From Ettlia oleoabundans (taxonomy: Eukaryota; Chlorophyta; Chlorophyceae; Chlamydomonadales): a DNA stretch of 46,879 bases. Positions 11,146 through 22,757 of this stretch are shown in pieces. Below the pieces are notes generated by a model. That model did not search any database and had not been told where the DNA came from. It saw only the letters and a program-made list of their open reading frames with translations. The first letter of the stretch is position 1. Each line of letters starts with the position of its first letter. The DNA is taken from positions 1 through 46,879 of the forward strand of contig JAAMXP010003339.1 of the NCBI GenBank assembly GCA_019693395.1, written 5' to 3'. The position numbers were made by a program, and so were the translations under genes.

Positions 11146-12528
11146 ATGGAGAGGCAGTATGCTGCTGCTACTGACAGAATTTCGCACCAGCAGGCGACAG
11201 ACGCTTGCCTCGATTTCATGTCTCCGCTATTCGACCCACTTCGTGCTCTTCTAGCAGAGGGTTTGCTCCCGCCCGTGCCTGCGGCTCGTCCCCACGACTC
11301 CATTTACCGCTGCCGTTTCATGCTGCCACCCGACCACCCGGAGGCTTGGAGGGAGCCTCAGCGCCCCACCAAGAGCAAGGTATGTATGCAAGGTTGCTGT
11401 GATCCTCAGGTTTTTGGTTTGAGCACGCATGCCACCCTCCCGCTGGCGGTGTTTGAGCGTGCAACGTCCCTCGCACCACCCTGCTTTGCTGGCGCCAACC
11501 CGACGCAGGAGGCGCAAGAAGCAGCCCAGCGAGAAAAGTCTCGCCTTACGTACGTGCACCAGAAGCAGGAGCGGCAGCAGTGAGTGGGAAGATTGCAGCA
11601 CAGTTGCGTCGGCAGGCATACCTGCCCATCTGTGACCCGACTGCACCCGCCACTCACTATGGGTATACGCAAGCACCGCCAACCTTTACTCCGTGCGCCG
11701 CTTCTTTTGCTTTACTCCCTCACATTCCTGTCACATACCTCAGCCATGCCTGCTCCTCTGGCTGGCTGCAGGCTGAAAAGCAGTCCCTTGGACCAAATAG
11801 CTGAACGAGTGCGGGATGGGCCCCTGCTGCTGCTCAAGCGCTGCTACCAGCGGCGCAGCCGCGTGCGTGTAGTCACCCGGCATGCACGTGGCGTGCGTGG
11901 CAGCTCTGAAGGTGTGGGTAGTTGGACAGGTTGGCTTTGGCAGGGCCTGTCCCCTTTGTGGTGCAGCACATGGTTGGGAGGCACATCTGGCAAGTATTTA
12001 TCATAACGTTTCCTGTCGGCCTGGTTTGCCAACGCCTCTCATGTTGCTGCTGTTGCTTCCACCTGCGCAGGGGTGCTAGTTGCCTTTGATAAGCACATGA
12101 ACATGGTACTGCGGGATGTTGAGGAGCGGTACACCGTACTATTGTGGGTGCAGCGTGTGAAACCACCGGCACCTGGTGCGCCTCAGCTGCTGCTGCTGTT
12201 GCGAGGCAGGGCAACCCCAGCATCTCTGCAATTTGTTTGGCAAGTTTGCCCCTGCAATAGTGTCATACCCAGGCGCGCCTGCTTCTTCAACCCTGGTGCA
12301 ACCCCGGTTCGTGCAGGTGGCAGCGGCAGGGAGCGTGTGCGTTGGGCGCGCCAGCAGGAGCACAGGCGGCGTCACCTGCGCCAGGTTTTTCTGCGAGGGG
12401 ACAGTGTGGTGCTGGTGGCAGCTGCAGCTGAAGGGGCGTCAGAAGCACGAGGGGCAGCAGGCGCAGACGTGCCTTTAGGGCGAGCAGCAACAGCACAGCG
12501 GCAGGTGCAGGATTCAGGCAGGTATTGA
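11146..12528 (+). CDS. LSM11: LSM11-like Sm-domain protein
   Basis: Four exons (11146-11379, 11509-11579, 11772-11911, 12071-12528) join in phase to give 300 residues. Residues 1-100 are a helical region. Next come IAERVRDGPLLLLKRCYQ and an Sm1 motif: RVRVVTRHARGVRG, then GVLVAFDKHMNMVLRDV (about 149-165), which closely follows the LSM11 pattern (VAFDKxxNMxLxDV). The Sm2 motif (HLRQVFLRGDSVVLVA) comes only after an insert of roughly 80 residues. A long insert between Sm1 and Sm2 is a known mark of LSM11, the U7 snRNP subunit that acts in histone pre-mRNA 3' processing in animals. The insert stays in frame, so a retained intron cannot be excluded. The upstream frame is open without an ATG, so the start at 11146 is the first usable Met. 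It could instead be another divergent LSm protein. Confidence 0.75.
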
Positions 12529-13262
12529 TACCGATGCTGGCTGCACTAGGGCTGAGCTTGCTGTCAGGCTGGACAGACGTTGTTCTTTACAAACTGCTAC
12601 TTGTTGCAGCAAATATAAAGATGAGCTGATGGGAAGAGATTCAGACAAAGGAAGAAAAAGGGAGAAAAAATATGCGAAGGGTTGGACAACCTGTTTGACA
12701 TGTTGCAACTGTCACATGAAGTGGTTGGCTATTTACATGCATGACAAGAGAGGGTTGCCACGGCCTGGGTGAAGTTGCGCCGTTATAGGAAAGAGTATAT
12801 TTGCAACAAGTTCGACATGAAAAGACACGGGCAATATGGCTGCCATCACAGGAATTACGAAAGGTTGCACCGTCCCAAGGGACAGTCCATGGAAACCGAC
12901 GAGCAAGGTCGAGGTACGACTGGTAAGTATGGGATACCGAATCAAGATGGGGGGCACTGCATGCATGCCATGTGTGTAATGATTGAGAGGTGCAAGGCAC
13001 AAAAAAGTAAGGAATGGCTGCTAGAAACCCATGAAAATTGGTCCTGATTGTTTTCTGAGGCACAAATGACGGGGAAATGACTTGATGACCCCAGCAAATA
13101 TAGCACAGATGCTGCCAGCAAGCCACCCTTGAAACCTGGTGCAAGGCCCACACGGCAAATTATAGTGGCTGCAGTGGGGAAACAATTAACAGGGTCCCGG
13201 ACTAAAGCTCAAGGGTGGCTGCAATGACTGTTTTAACCCCTCCTTGCTGCGCAGCTACCAGT
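12529..13262. other. Convergent 3' region between LSM11-like gene and receptor kinase
   Basis: These 734 bp contain no convincing coding frame. An A-rich stretch lies near 12645-12675. TGTAA elements on the minus strand lie at 12733-12737 and 12587-12591. It is probably mostly the 3' UTR of the receptor kinase. Confidence 0.45.
12733..12737 (-). terminator. Candidate polyadenylation signal TGTAA (minus strand)
   Basis: A minus-strand TGTAA about 525 nt past the stop of the receptor kinase. A second copy lies at 12587-12591. Confidence 0.3.
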
Positions 13263-16200
13263 TCAAGCTGAACATATTTGTTTGGACCTTGTCCTCTCAA
13301 GTTCTTGATTGGTGGGTGGAGGCACCAAGGCAAAGGGTGAGTTGTACCTGGGAGAGCTTGCTGCCTCCGATGAGCTGCGCAGGAAGGCTGACACCATTCC
13401 AGTAGCAGGGACATGAGCCGCCCCTTCTGCTGTTGCTTCTGCCGGTGCTGCTGCGGGTGATGCTGGTTCTACTGCAAATGACGCTGCTGCTATTGAGAAT
13501 GGCGATGCTCCTGCGTCTGCTGGTACACTGGGCGGTGTGGTCACATGCCGCTGGGCCGGCTGCGTAAGAGCCTCCTGACGCAGCTCCTGCTGCTGATGCG
13601 GGTCCTGCTCACGCTTGCCCTCCTCCTCCTGCTCCTGTCGCTGCCGGCTACGCAAGCTGAGGCGCTCCTCTCTATGCTGCATGGCCAGCTTGTCCCAATC
13701 CTTGAGCTGTTGATCACCCAGCAGGCGCGATTGCTTCTGCTGCTGATCTACCAGCGCTTTCTGCTGGGTGTGCTGCTGCACTGCAAGGCCCTGACGCCCA
13801 CTCTTGTGTGCCTGTGCAAGCAGCTGCTGCTCCCCCAGGTGCTGCCCTGCACACACCTCGTTTGCCATCCACACATCTGCTACCACCTGGTGCGATGGGA
13901 GCACCTGCCAATGCCGATGTGGTGCCTCCTCCACTCCTTCTTCCCCCACACTCCCAAGACCTTGCTGCAGCGGCAGCTGCTGTTGCAGGCTGGATGCCCG
14001 GCGCCCAGCTTGGCGCTGGGCCCAAAAGGGCCGTACGCTGTGTTGCGATGCCGCCGCCTGCTCTGCCAATGGCACGGCGGCTGTTCCTGCGGCAGCAAGG
14101 GTCCCTGCCTGCTGCTCGTTAAATGTGGCTGGTTGTCCACTCATTCCTCCATGCCTGTGGGCCAGCAAACGGACAGCCGCTTCATCCAGCGACCGCCGGC
14201 GCTGCACTGGTGGCTGTCTGGGCCGGGGCGGACGTGAGCCTAACCCTTGGGTCACATGTGCGATGCCGCCGGCCCTCATGGCATATGGGGCCGGCAGCTG
14301 TCGTGATCCAACATTCAAACCGGAGATTAATGGGCTGCTGCTGGCGCGCTGCAGGCCGGGCGATGGTGCATGCTGCCTCAACCGCTCAGCTGCACTAAAC
14401 AGAGCAGTTGGCAGACCTGGCAGGTGTAGATTAAGGGCGCTGCCTGATGAGGCCTGCTGAGGGGCAGCCCATGCAGCGGAGGCGCGGCGGCCTGGGCTGA
14501 TGTAAGCTGCTGGCATCAATAGCTGCGCTCCCTCAGGATCTGGGTCCAACAGTGAGAAGGCACTCTCTTCGGAAGTGCGGGGCTCGGAAGAACCCCGGCT
14601 GACCGCTGCCCTAGCTGGGGAAGCAGGCAGGTGTGGTGCACCCTCCCTTGCTGGTCTCGGTGGGCTGCCAGGTGCTGCGCTGGTTGCACTGCTGGCTCCA
14701 GGAAGCCATGGAGCCGACCGGCGAAAGATTTGGCGCTCAGAGCGCTGCTGCCGGCGATTGATGGGGCTGCTTTCGGCTCTAAGGTTTGGAGCGGACGTGG
14801 GAGGCGGCTTAGGGTCCGGCATGTTTTGAAGCCGCTCTACAATCTCAACTGCTGTGGGGCGCTTGCGTGGGCTGGGGGACAGGCAGTCCAGCACCAGATC
14901 CCGCACCTCGATAGGGCACTCCTCTGGCACGCTGCGCAGGAAGGAAGGAGCGAGGGACATGATGAAGGCACACATCAGTTCATTGCTGGCACAAGGCACT
15001 TGGGAGTGGTGCAGAAACTGGTTGGCACATGATGTTCCCTTGCATACTTTGGCTGCTGCACTAGTGGACCTGCCAAAGGAGGTAGCAGCAGATCCACATG
15101 CATTCAACAACAGGAGAGTTTGTCGCGTTAGGGGCAGAGCTGCATCCCACCGTGGGCTGCACCAAAAGCCTTGCCTATGCCAACTTGGCGTGCCACTGCT
15201 GGAGCCTGTCAAGTTGGGCTCACCTGACATCCCTCAGCTGCCCACGCAAGGGTGTCATCCCAGTGCAGATCTCCCACAGCACCACCCCTGCAACCACAGC
15301 ACGCATAGCACTCGCCTGAGGCAGGCAGGCATGATAATGAAAACCTATGGGTCCATGTGCTGCAGCAAACAACTTAGCGCCACAAGTCAGGCCCCAACGG
15401 CCAGCCAAGTAGCCATCAAACACAGACTTCTCCTCCCATTTCATCACTACGCACCATAGCTGTAGATGTCGGCCTTTTCAGTGCAGCGGGCCCCCAGCAG
15501 CATCTCAGGAGCGGCCTGCAGCGCATAGTCAAGGCGCCGCTACAGCGTGGAGTGGCGGCATTCCCAGAAGCAGTGCGCAGTCCTTCGCTGTGTGGTGCAT
15601 TTCGCTGGCAAAGGGCACCAGCTGGATCCTGCTGTGGCTAACTACCCTACTGCTGACTTCATGCCGGCCATCACCGGTAAATTGCTAGGACCAAGCTGGA
15701 TTACCACCAAACAAGCAAACAACAGGTTATGCTGTTGTTGGCTCACCCAGGCAAGCGTGCCCACGTTGCCAGTGACTCCAGAGTACTCACGGGCGATTAT
15801 CTTGGCCATCCCCACGTCGCTAATTTTCGCAGTGCCATCCCTGCAGTACAGTGCAAGAGACAGGAAGTCAGCAGCAGCAACTGCAAGGAATCCATTGGCA
15901 CTGGCAGGCACATGTGTGTGGGGCAGCATGCGCTCAAAGGCAGGGGGGCTACAGGCGTCATTATCACACCAGCATTCGCACTGAGACAAGCAGCCAATAA
16001 AGACTCACGGTGGAGACATCTTTTTGAGAGCTTGACGTTCAAAGACGCAAGCAGATTGGCAAAAAGTCTCAAGCGCTGCTGGCACATTCCGTGTTTGTGC
16101 AGGCAGCCTTGTCTAGCTTTGATTGGCTCATATGCTGTTGATTCATACCCCGCAACAGCACAATACCTGGACATCAGGATGTTGGGGCTCTTCAGATCGA

Positions 16201-19200
16201 AATGAACTATTCGGCGGGAGTGAAGGTAGGTGAGCCCACGTGCGACATCTAGCGCAATCTGCAGACGGGAGGCGGCAGGCATGTAGAAACCACCAGGAAC
16301 AGCGACTGAACGTATTACGTGCGATTGCATAATGTTGTCGCAGCACATTTCTGGCATCCAAATGACACTTGCAAATATTCCATTCAGCACTCAGTAATGT
16401 TGTGCAAGGGACAAAGCTACAACCACTGGGGCCAGCGGACGGTCAGAAGCTTTCCGCCCCAACCAAAGCTGTTAAGAAGAGTGCTTGCCACACAAGCAAC
16501 AACGGCAGGGAGGGTAATAGCGGCGGGTTGCAGCAGACCGGGCAGCAGCGATGCAGGATCACATTGACAGCCTGACCAGGAGAAATGCATGGTGCAGGGG
16601 CATGGTGCACCGCCATGCCCTCACAGCTCTTCCTACATGATTGCGCTCCGCTGAGGCAAACAGCAAAGCATGGGGCGCGTAGGTATTATTCGCCGCTGCA
16701 AGCGCAGGTCAACAAGCTTGTTGGTGGACTGATACGTTGCAGTACAATACCTTCTTGCCACGGCGGTACCAGGTCACCCGTCCCGCCATGATATTCCGGG
16801 TCAAGTTGCCCCCATTGCAGTACTCTGTAACCAGCATTATGCTGTCGCGCTGCAAGCTGGCACCCTGCGATAGCAAACAGCCGCAACAGTGAAAAAGACA
16901 TGTGACTTGCTGCTGCAGCTGTCTTTGCCCGCAGTCTAGCCTTTCAAAACAAGTTACTGCTCGACTTTTTGTCTGACCAGTAACTCGTTTTGAAAGGCCC
17001 AAAGCTTTCCCGCGGCGAGGGGTGAACGGGCCCAGCCAGCAATGCGACACCATAATGCACGGTGGTTGCCTGTCAGCCGGAAGCAGCCTGCCAGCCAACC
17101 CACCAGGAATGACACTATGTTTGGATCGCGGCAGGCCCGCAAGATGGCTATCTCCCGTTTGAAATCCTCCTCGCCCTGGTAGCGGGACTCGGTCTCAACC
17201 GCCTGTGGATCAGAGAAGGCCAAGTTGCACCCCACCAAGGCGGAGACTGGCAGTGAGCGCCATTCACAGTTGTTCAGAGGAGGGCAATGTTGACTAGTTT
17301 GGGGAGGCCAACGAGCATGCCTAACTGCCCTTCTCAAGGCCAACCGCCCATAACAACCTTGGAAAGAGAGCACATTTGGTGGCCAAGGCGACACACACAG
17401 AGTGAGAGAGAGAATGCAGCAGCAGCAGCAGCGGCAGCAGCAGCAGCAGCGGCAGCAGCAGCATACTGAAACCAGCATTCGGCAGAGCAGCATCGGGAGG
17501 GCACAGAAGGGGAAGCGATAGACAGGAGAATGCAACGGCAGGGTACCATTGCTCACCGTCAGGACCTTGACGGCAACGGGTTGAGCGCCATGCCTCACCG
17601 CCTTGTAAACCTGCGGGAGGTGTGAAGAGCCAAGGACCGGCATTAGATTGGCAGCAGGGCACACAAGGCAAGTGGCACCATACTGGAATTCAACAAGCAA
17701 GAAATTTCTGCCAGCGGACCCAGCCACTCAGAAGTGAAATGAACCAGCCACACTGGCAGGCGGCATGGCATGATGCAGCACATAACGAGCTTAGAATAGG
17801 TTTCCCAGGCAGCTTCTGCAGAAGGCTTTATGCGACCACCGCCACATCTTTACTGCACCAACCTTGCCAAAAGCCCCCGTGCCCAGCTCCCAATCCGTCC
17901 CGTCCGGCCGCTGGGCAATCTGGATCTCTGCAGGAGGAAGTGTGATGAAAACCACGCCGTTAGGCCAATAACGCAGGATCACGTATAGCTTACCTACCCG
18001 AGACATAGCAACCAGCTGGTGCTGGAGGCGCAACAGCTGCTCTGTTGTTTGACCCGCCCTGCTTACCGCTGGGTGTAATCTGCCAATCACTGAGCGGCAC
18101 AGAGTCCTCCCACTGCCGGTCCCGGCTGTCGCTTTCACTGCTGGACTGAGATGGCGGCAACCTGAGCTCGCCGCCCTGGTTGCGCCTGCTGAGTGCATTA
18201 ACTGAGGTGGCGTGACTGCGAGGGGTGCGCTGCTCTGGCGCAGCGCCGAGCGCAGCCAACTCAACTGCAATCACAGCGGGCCGACCACGTAGTAATGTAA
18301 CGCCACATGGTTCTCAATAAGGAAAGTGACAAGAGTAGGCAGGCCACCTGAAAGCAGAAAGCAGAAATCAACAATCCATGCAAGGCACCTGCAAAAGGCT
18401 CAGAGGCAGCGTACTTACTTTCCATGCGGCGTTCCAAGTCAGCAGCCAGCTCCTCATCATCTGCCACTGCATACCACCAGGGCACAAAGCAGCAAGTTTA
18501 GGGAACGGCACGGCAAAATATGGATATGCTGGCATGTTTCCAAATAGGGGGAGGCGTCGCAGAGCAGCGCATGCGTTTGCAGCGCCGTGGCATGCAACAG
18601 CCAAACAAGGAGCCCCACAGGCATGGCCTTACCTGCAGCCGAGGGCCCGGCGTTACCTGCGGGACCCAGGCCGCTCTGCCCGGGCTGCGGCGGCCCAGCA
18701 GGCACAGTACCAGCTGTGCTGCTGCCCGTCATCTCTGCCTCAGCAGCCGCGGCAGCAAAGGGCGACAATGGCACGCCAACATTGACGCTATCGCTGCTGC
18801 TGTCTGCCAAGGGGCGCGGCGGAGTTGTGCGCGGGGTGTTGGGAGGAATGCACGGCGATGTGCCTCCAAAGGCCGAGCCGCTGGCCTGGAGGGCTTTCTC
18901 AACCTGCAGGCTTAGCCAGCCAGCACCAGCTGAGCATTAATGGTGGCCTTGCTATGTCATGCAAAATGCTGTGCTTCACAGCACGGGTGTGATTCTAGCT
19001 ACTAGTAGCCAGCACAGCAACGCCTCTCGACTTTTGCAACCATTGGAAGCTCACTTTCCATTAACTTGCAACTGCAGCTCACCTCGTCGCTGGCATCAGA
19101 ATAAAAAGGCAACTCTCGTTTGCGCTTCCTGCGTCGCCTCTTGCGACGAAGCAGCAGCAGAGTGGCCAGCGCCACCGTTGCTACAGCTGCCAGACCCCCC

Positions 19201-22200
19201 ACTACACCCCCCACAATCGATGCCACGTTACTGCCACCTTCCGTTCTGCTGCCATCCCCGCCTTCTGACGTGGACCCGCCTGTTGCGGTGCTGCCCGGGG
19301 TAGTAGGGTGTGCCGCGGCAGGGTCACCCCCCGAAGGTAGCAGCTCAGGGTACATAGCAGTGTCGCAATCGGGGAGCTGGACTGCATCTGGGCAATCCTC
19401 AGGGGCAGCACAGCCTCCCAGCCCTTCCGTGTCTGGGCAGTCCAAACTGATGGCAGTGCACATCCTGCAAACAAATGCTTGCAAGGCAGGAAAACAGCAG
19501 CGCATTCTGAGACAGCCTCGGAAGCTTGCACTGTTGCATAGGCAAAAAGGCAGGTGGCAATGCATTTTGAAGCTGCCTCTGTTCCCACGCCCGCAGTTCC
19601 GAATTTCTAGGTTATGATTCCAGATCTTGGATACAACAGGAAGATACAGCAGCGGCTGATAGGTGCGCTGCCAACATACAGGTGCATCAGGGGCTCAACC
19701 CCTGCTACCGCTGCAGACCCACCTAAATGGGAAGGTGATGTTGGGCGGTCGGCACAGCAACTCGTTTCCCGGGCGAATGTAGACGGCTTGCAGGCCAGTG
19801 TGAGTGGCCCACGAGGGAGGTACCGGCCCAGACAGGTTGTTGCCATCCTGCAGCCAGAGCAAGCAGGTTGCGGAACACCCCGAAGTCAAACCCTCGTACG
19901 ATGATGTGGTTGTTTGGGGTAATGCAGATAATGCCATCACAGTCCACTTCTTTCAACCTCCTGCAATTCCAAGAGGCGGCATGGCTGCCAATGTATACAA
20001 ACAATCTGCAAGTCGAATGTGCAAAACAGACAAGTCAGCAACCCACCAGCCAGAGGTTCTGCAGCTGAGGCATGCCGCATGTGTTTGGGTCTTGGCAGTG
20101 CCAACTGGGTGGAAGGGTCCCTTGCAGCCCTGCGTTGCTTAAAGCCCTGCACCATGGGTACCTTGCTGGCAGGGCTCAGCAATGACTGAATGTGAGCGAG
20201 CGCGCGCGCCCACCCCACCTCCACCTACACATCCCCACACACAGCAAACTGGTGACTGGTCAGCGTGCTGTGCTGCGTAGATGCCAAGAGCGAGGATGCA
20301 AGCCATGTGCCACCACGCGGCCCACACTCACAGCGTTCTTATGGATGGGAAGCTGCGCTGCTGGTGCCATTGGTCTGGCAGTGTGCCGCCCAGAGGGTTG
20401 TTTGAGATGTTCAGCACGCGCAACGCGGGTAGTCCTCCCTCCCTCAAGCCCCACTCCGGCGGCAGGCCGCCTGTCAGCTGATTCTCCTGCACAGAGACAG
20501 ATAGGGCAAGTAGCAGCTATCTGGGTATGCCGCAGGGTATTTGCATCATCAGCCGAGGATAGGATGGAGGCAAGCAAAGCTGGGGATGACCAGGCGCACG
20601 CTGCCTATGTTCTTTGACGTCCATGGCATCACATATGCTGCCAGCCAACAAGCAGCCTATGTAGCACAAACATGCACGGCAAGCGCAACAAGGAGGCCAT
20701 GGCATTGGGCAACATTGGCAGTTCCACCAACCTGGAGATACAGCTGCTCCAGCTGAGCCATCACCCCCTCACCGGCCCATTCCAAAGGAAGAGTGCTAGT
20801 AAGAGCATTGTGTTGCAGCGACGCAACCCGCAGGTGGGGCAAGCTCCGGTTGGTGCCCCACGTGGGAGGCAGAGGTCCCGAGAAGATGTTGCTGTTGAGA
20901 CGCCTGCACAATTCGCGTGACTCAATGAGTGTTTGACTTGAACCGCCAGTTCAGCAACTCGCAGGCATGAGCAGATGCTGCTGCCTATGGGGCCAGTCGA
21001 CAGCATGACGGCGTGGACTCCAAAGCGCGGAACACTGGTGAAAATCTCCTTGCCAATACAGTCCCACATACACCAAGGAAGGGCTTGCTCACAAGATGAG
21101 AAGAGACGGCAGCAGCCAGTTCTGTGGCAGGGTGCCGCTGAGCCGGTTGAAGCCGAGGCCCAGAAGAGACAGGCGGGGTAAGGCCTCGGCATTGGACCAC
21201 TCCTCAGGAATGCTCCCTACACGGTGTGCACAACGCCGTTACACAAGCTTGGCACACACAGCGTCACGAAGCGTGCAGCGTGCCACAGTTCTACGCAAGC
21301 CTGTTGAATAGACTGGCTGGCTGGCTGGCTGGCTGCCCACTTTCCAAGCTGTCTGTTAGACCAGAAGTCTGCCAGGCCTGCCCTTGAATCACCTGAAAGC
21401 TCGTTGTATGAAAGGACTAAGTGCAGGAGGCTAGGCAGGGAGCCGGTGTGGCCATACTCGGCTGGAAGTGGCCCTCCCAGCTTGTGTTGCTGCATGTCGA
21501 GTGTGGCTAAAGTGAGGGACTGCGCTACCTCGGCAGCTAGAGTGCCCTCTGCCTGGACCACACACTGCTGGCACGCCAAAGACCTGTCCACCGGTCCAGG
21601 CAGGCAGGCAAGCGGGCAAGATAAAGAGTCAAGAGCTGGACCAAGACAGGCTCTTATTAGTTGGGCAACTCCACTGGGAAGGGCATTGCAGGGGAGGGCA
21701 TTGCACAATGTCTGCAGCACCCGGCCAGCTTGTTGTTTCTTTGTGCCGATGGCTGCTTCAGTGCTAGCGCTTAACCTTGCTGATCCACTGGTAAGACAAG
21801 CGTCGGCAAACAGGCACGCAAGGGCGAGCCAGGTCACACCAGCTCAAAGCCAACAAGATGAGGCCAGGCCGAGCTGCGCACTCACAGGCTCTGCAGCTGT
21901 GCGTCTGCATCACACGTCACTCCGGTATACAGGCAGGGTGGCACTGCTGGGTCATCGCCCCATCCTGTCAGGTTGTTGGCTGCAGCAAACTCTGGCCAGT
22001 TGGTGATGTGATCCCTCACAGCTTCCAACACCGTCTCTGCAACAAGACGGTGCCATGCAGCGATAGACGTGGCCACAGCATGATGGACAAGCAGCGGTGG
22101 CAGGGAACTATTCCATGGCAGATGCAAGGATCGATGCAGGGCTGTCAACATGGGATCAAATGGATATTGCTGGTTCATTACTGGTAAAACAGTGTGCGCT

Positions 22201-22375
22201 TACGGCAGGGGCCATGGGGCGCGCAAAGAGTCCTTTGCTCCACGGGCGCGGGGCTGTGTGCCGCCGAAAGGGCGTCAGCCACCGCCGCCGCCCGATGCGT
22301 GCCGCTGTAGGTAGGCAGGAGGAGCCATGCCGCCAGTGCCACGCCCACAGCGGTCACAAGCCCCTGCCCGTGCAT
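13263..22375 (-). CDS. Leucine-rich-repeat receptor-like kinase (signal peptide, LRRs, TM helix, TKL-type kinase)
   Basis: Single-pass receptor-like kinase, about 1466 residues. Twenty-one exons, all phase-consistent: 22375-22204, 22036-21886, 21583-21393, 21216-21093, 20903-20732, 20486-20332, 20146-20047, 19847-19723, 19464-19083, 18903-18633, 18466-18419, 18264-18067, 17927-17863, 17610-17557, 17202-17104, 16864-16751, 16258-16167, 15840-15747, 15515-15455, 15287-15224, 14931-13263. Order: signal peptide; LRR N-cap (CLYTGVTCD); about ten plant-type LRRs (NELSGSIPEEW, NRLSGTLPQNW, NNLSGPVPPSW); Cys-rich stalk; TM helix near 477-502 followed by RRKRRRRKRKR; juxtamembrane region; kinase. The kinase has GTGAFG (712-717), VAVK (Lys733), Glu753, HFDLKSPN (Asp828), DVG (Asp846) and AAPE (870-873). 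It is a non-RD kinase with DVG in place of DFG, but the Lys, Glu and both Asp are kept, so it is probably active. A tail of about 520 residues follows, Ser/Ala-rich and then Gln-rich. Confidence 0.9.
17417..17463. repeat. CAG/CGG trinucleotide repeat in a receptor-kinase intron
   Basis: A near-perfect CAG array broken by two CGG units, lying in the intron between kinase exons 14 and 15. It would encode poly-Ala or poly-Ser if read, but it falls outside the phase-consistent exons. Confidence 0.75.
21311..21333. repeat. CTGG tetranucleotide repeat in a receptor-kinase intron
   Basis: Five tandem units of TGGC/CTGG between LRR exons 3 and 4. A simple microsatellite. Confidence 0.7.
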
Positions 22376-22757
22376 CCCCCGTGTGCTGGTGCAGTCTATG
22401 CGAAGGGTTGCTCAACAAGGGCCCGCTAGAGACGGCGCGTGCCCCGAGTCCCCCATGACTCAGCTTCCGTGTCTTACTGCAAGTATGAGCTGATGCGTAA
22501 TGTGGTAGACGAGGCACAGAAGCAACCTCGGTTCCACAGCAGCGTAGGTTCGCAGTAGTTTCTTCTCGGGAGAGTAACCTTGGAGGTGAGACGTGGCAAT
22601 TTTTTCATGATCCGTCATCGGGTATAGTAATGTAATGTAGTGTACACAACCAATGCCACCAGTGCCATACCTACCTTTACCCACTGGTCGACCAAGCAAG
22701 ATTACACTTGGTAACATTGCACGATCACCCAGGCACCAAATCCGTCATTACACGCGG
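22376..22757. other. Tail-to-head gap: phosphatase 3' UTR and receptor-kinase promoter
   Basis: These 382 bp lie between two minus-strand genes. I see no coding frame. Minus-strand TGTAA copies at 22702-22706 and 22748-22752 could end the phosphatase transcript, leaving about 330 bp as the receptor-kinase promoter and leader. Confidence 0.4.
22702..22706 (-). terminator. Candidate polyadenylation signal TGTAA (minus strand)
   Basis: Minus-strand TGTAA 52 nt after the phosphatase stop codon. Confidence 0.35.

Noticed and set aside
12641..13153. Minus-strand open frame of 170 codons after the receptor-kinase stop
   Set aside because: Cys/Trp/His-rich with no motif and no splice link. It fits 3' UTR sequence.
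13545..14460. Plus-strand Leu- and Cys-rich open frames
   Set aside because: They are antisense to the Gln/Ser-rich tail of the receptor kinase. Their composition follows from CAG-rich codons read backwards.
19723..20004. Minus-strand open frame inside the receptor-kinase LRR region
   Set aside because: It is partly intron and partly out of frame. Using acceptors 20146 and 19847 gives continuous LRRs, and this frame does not.
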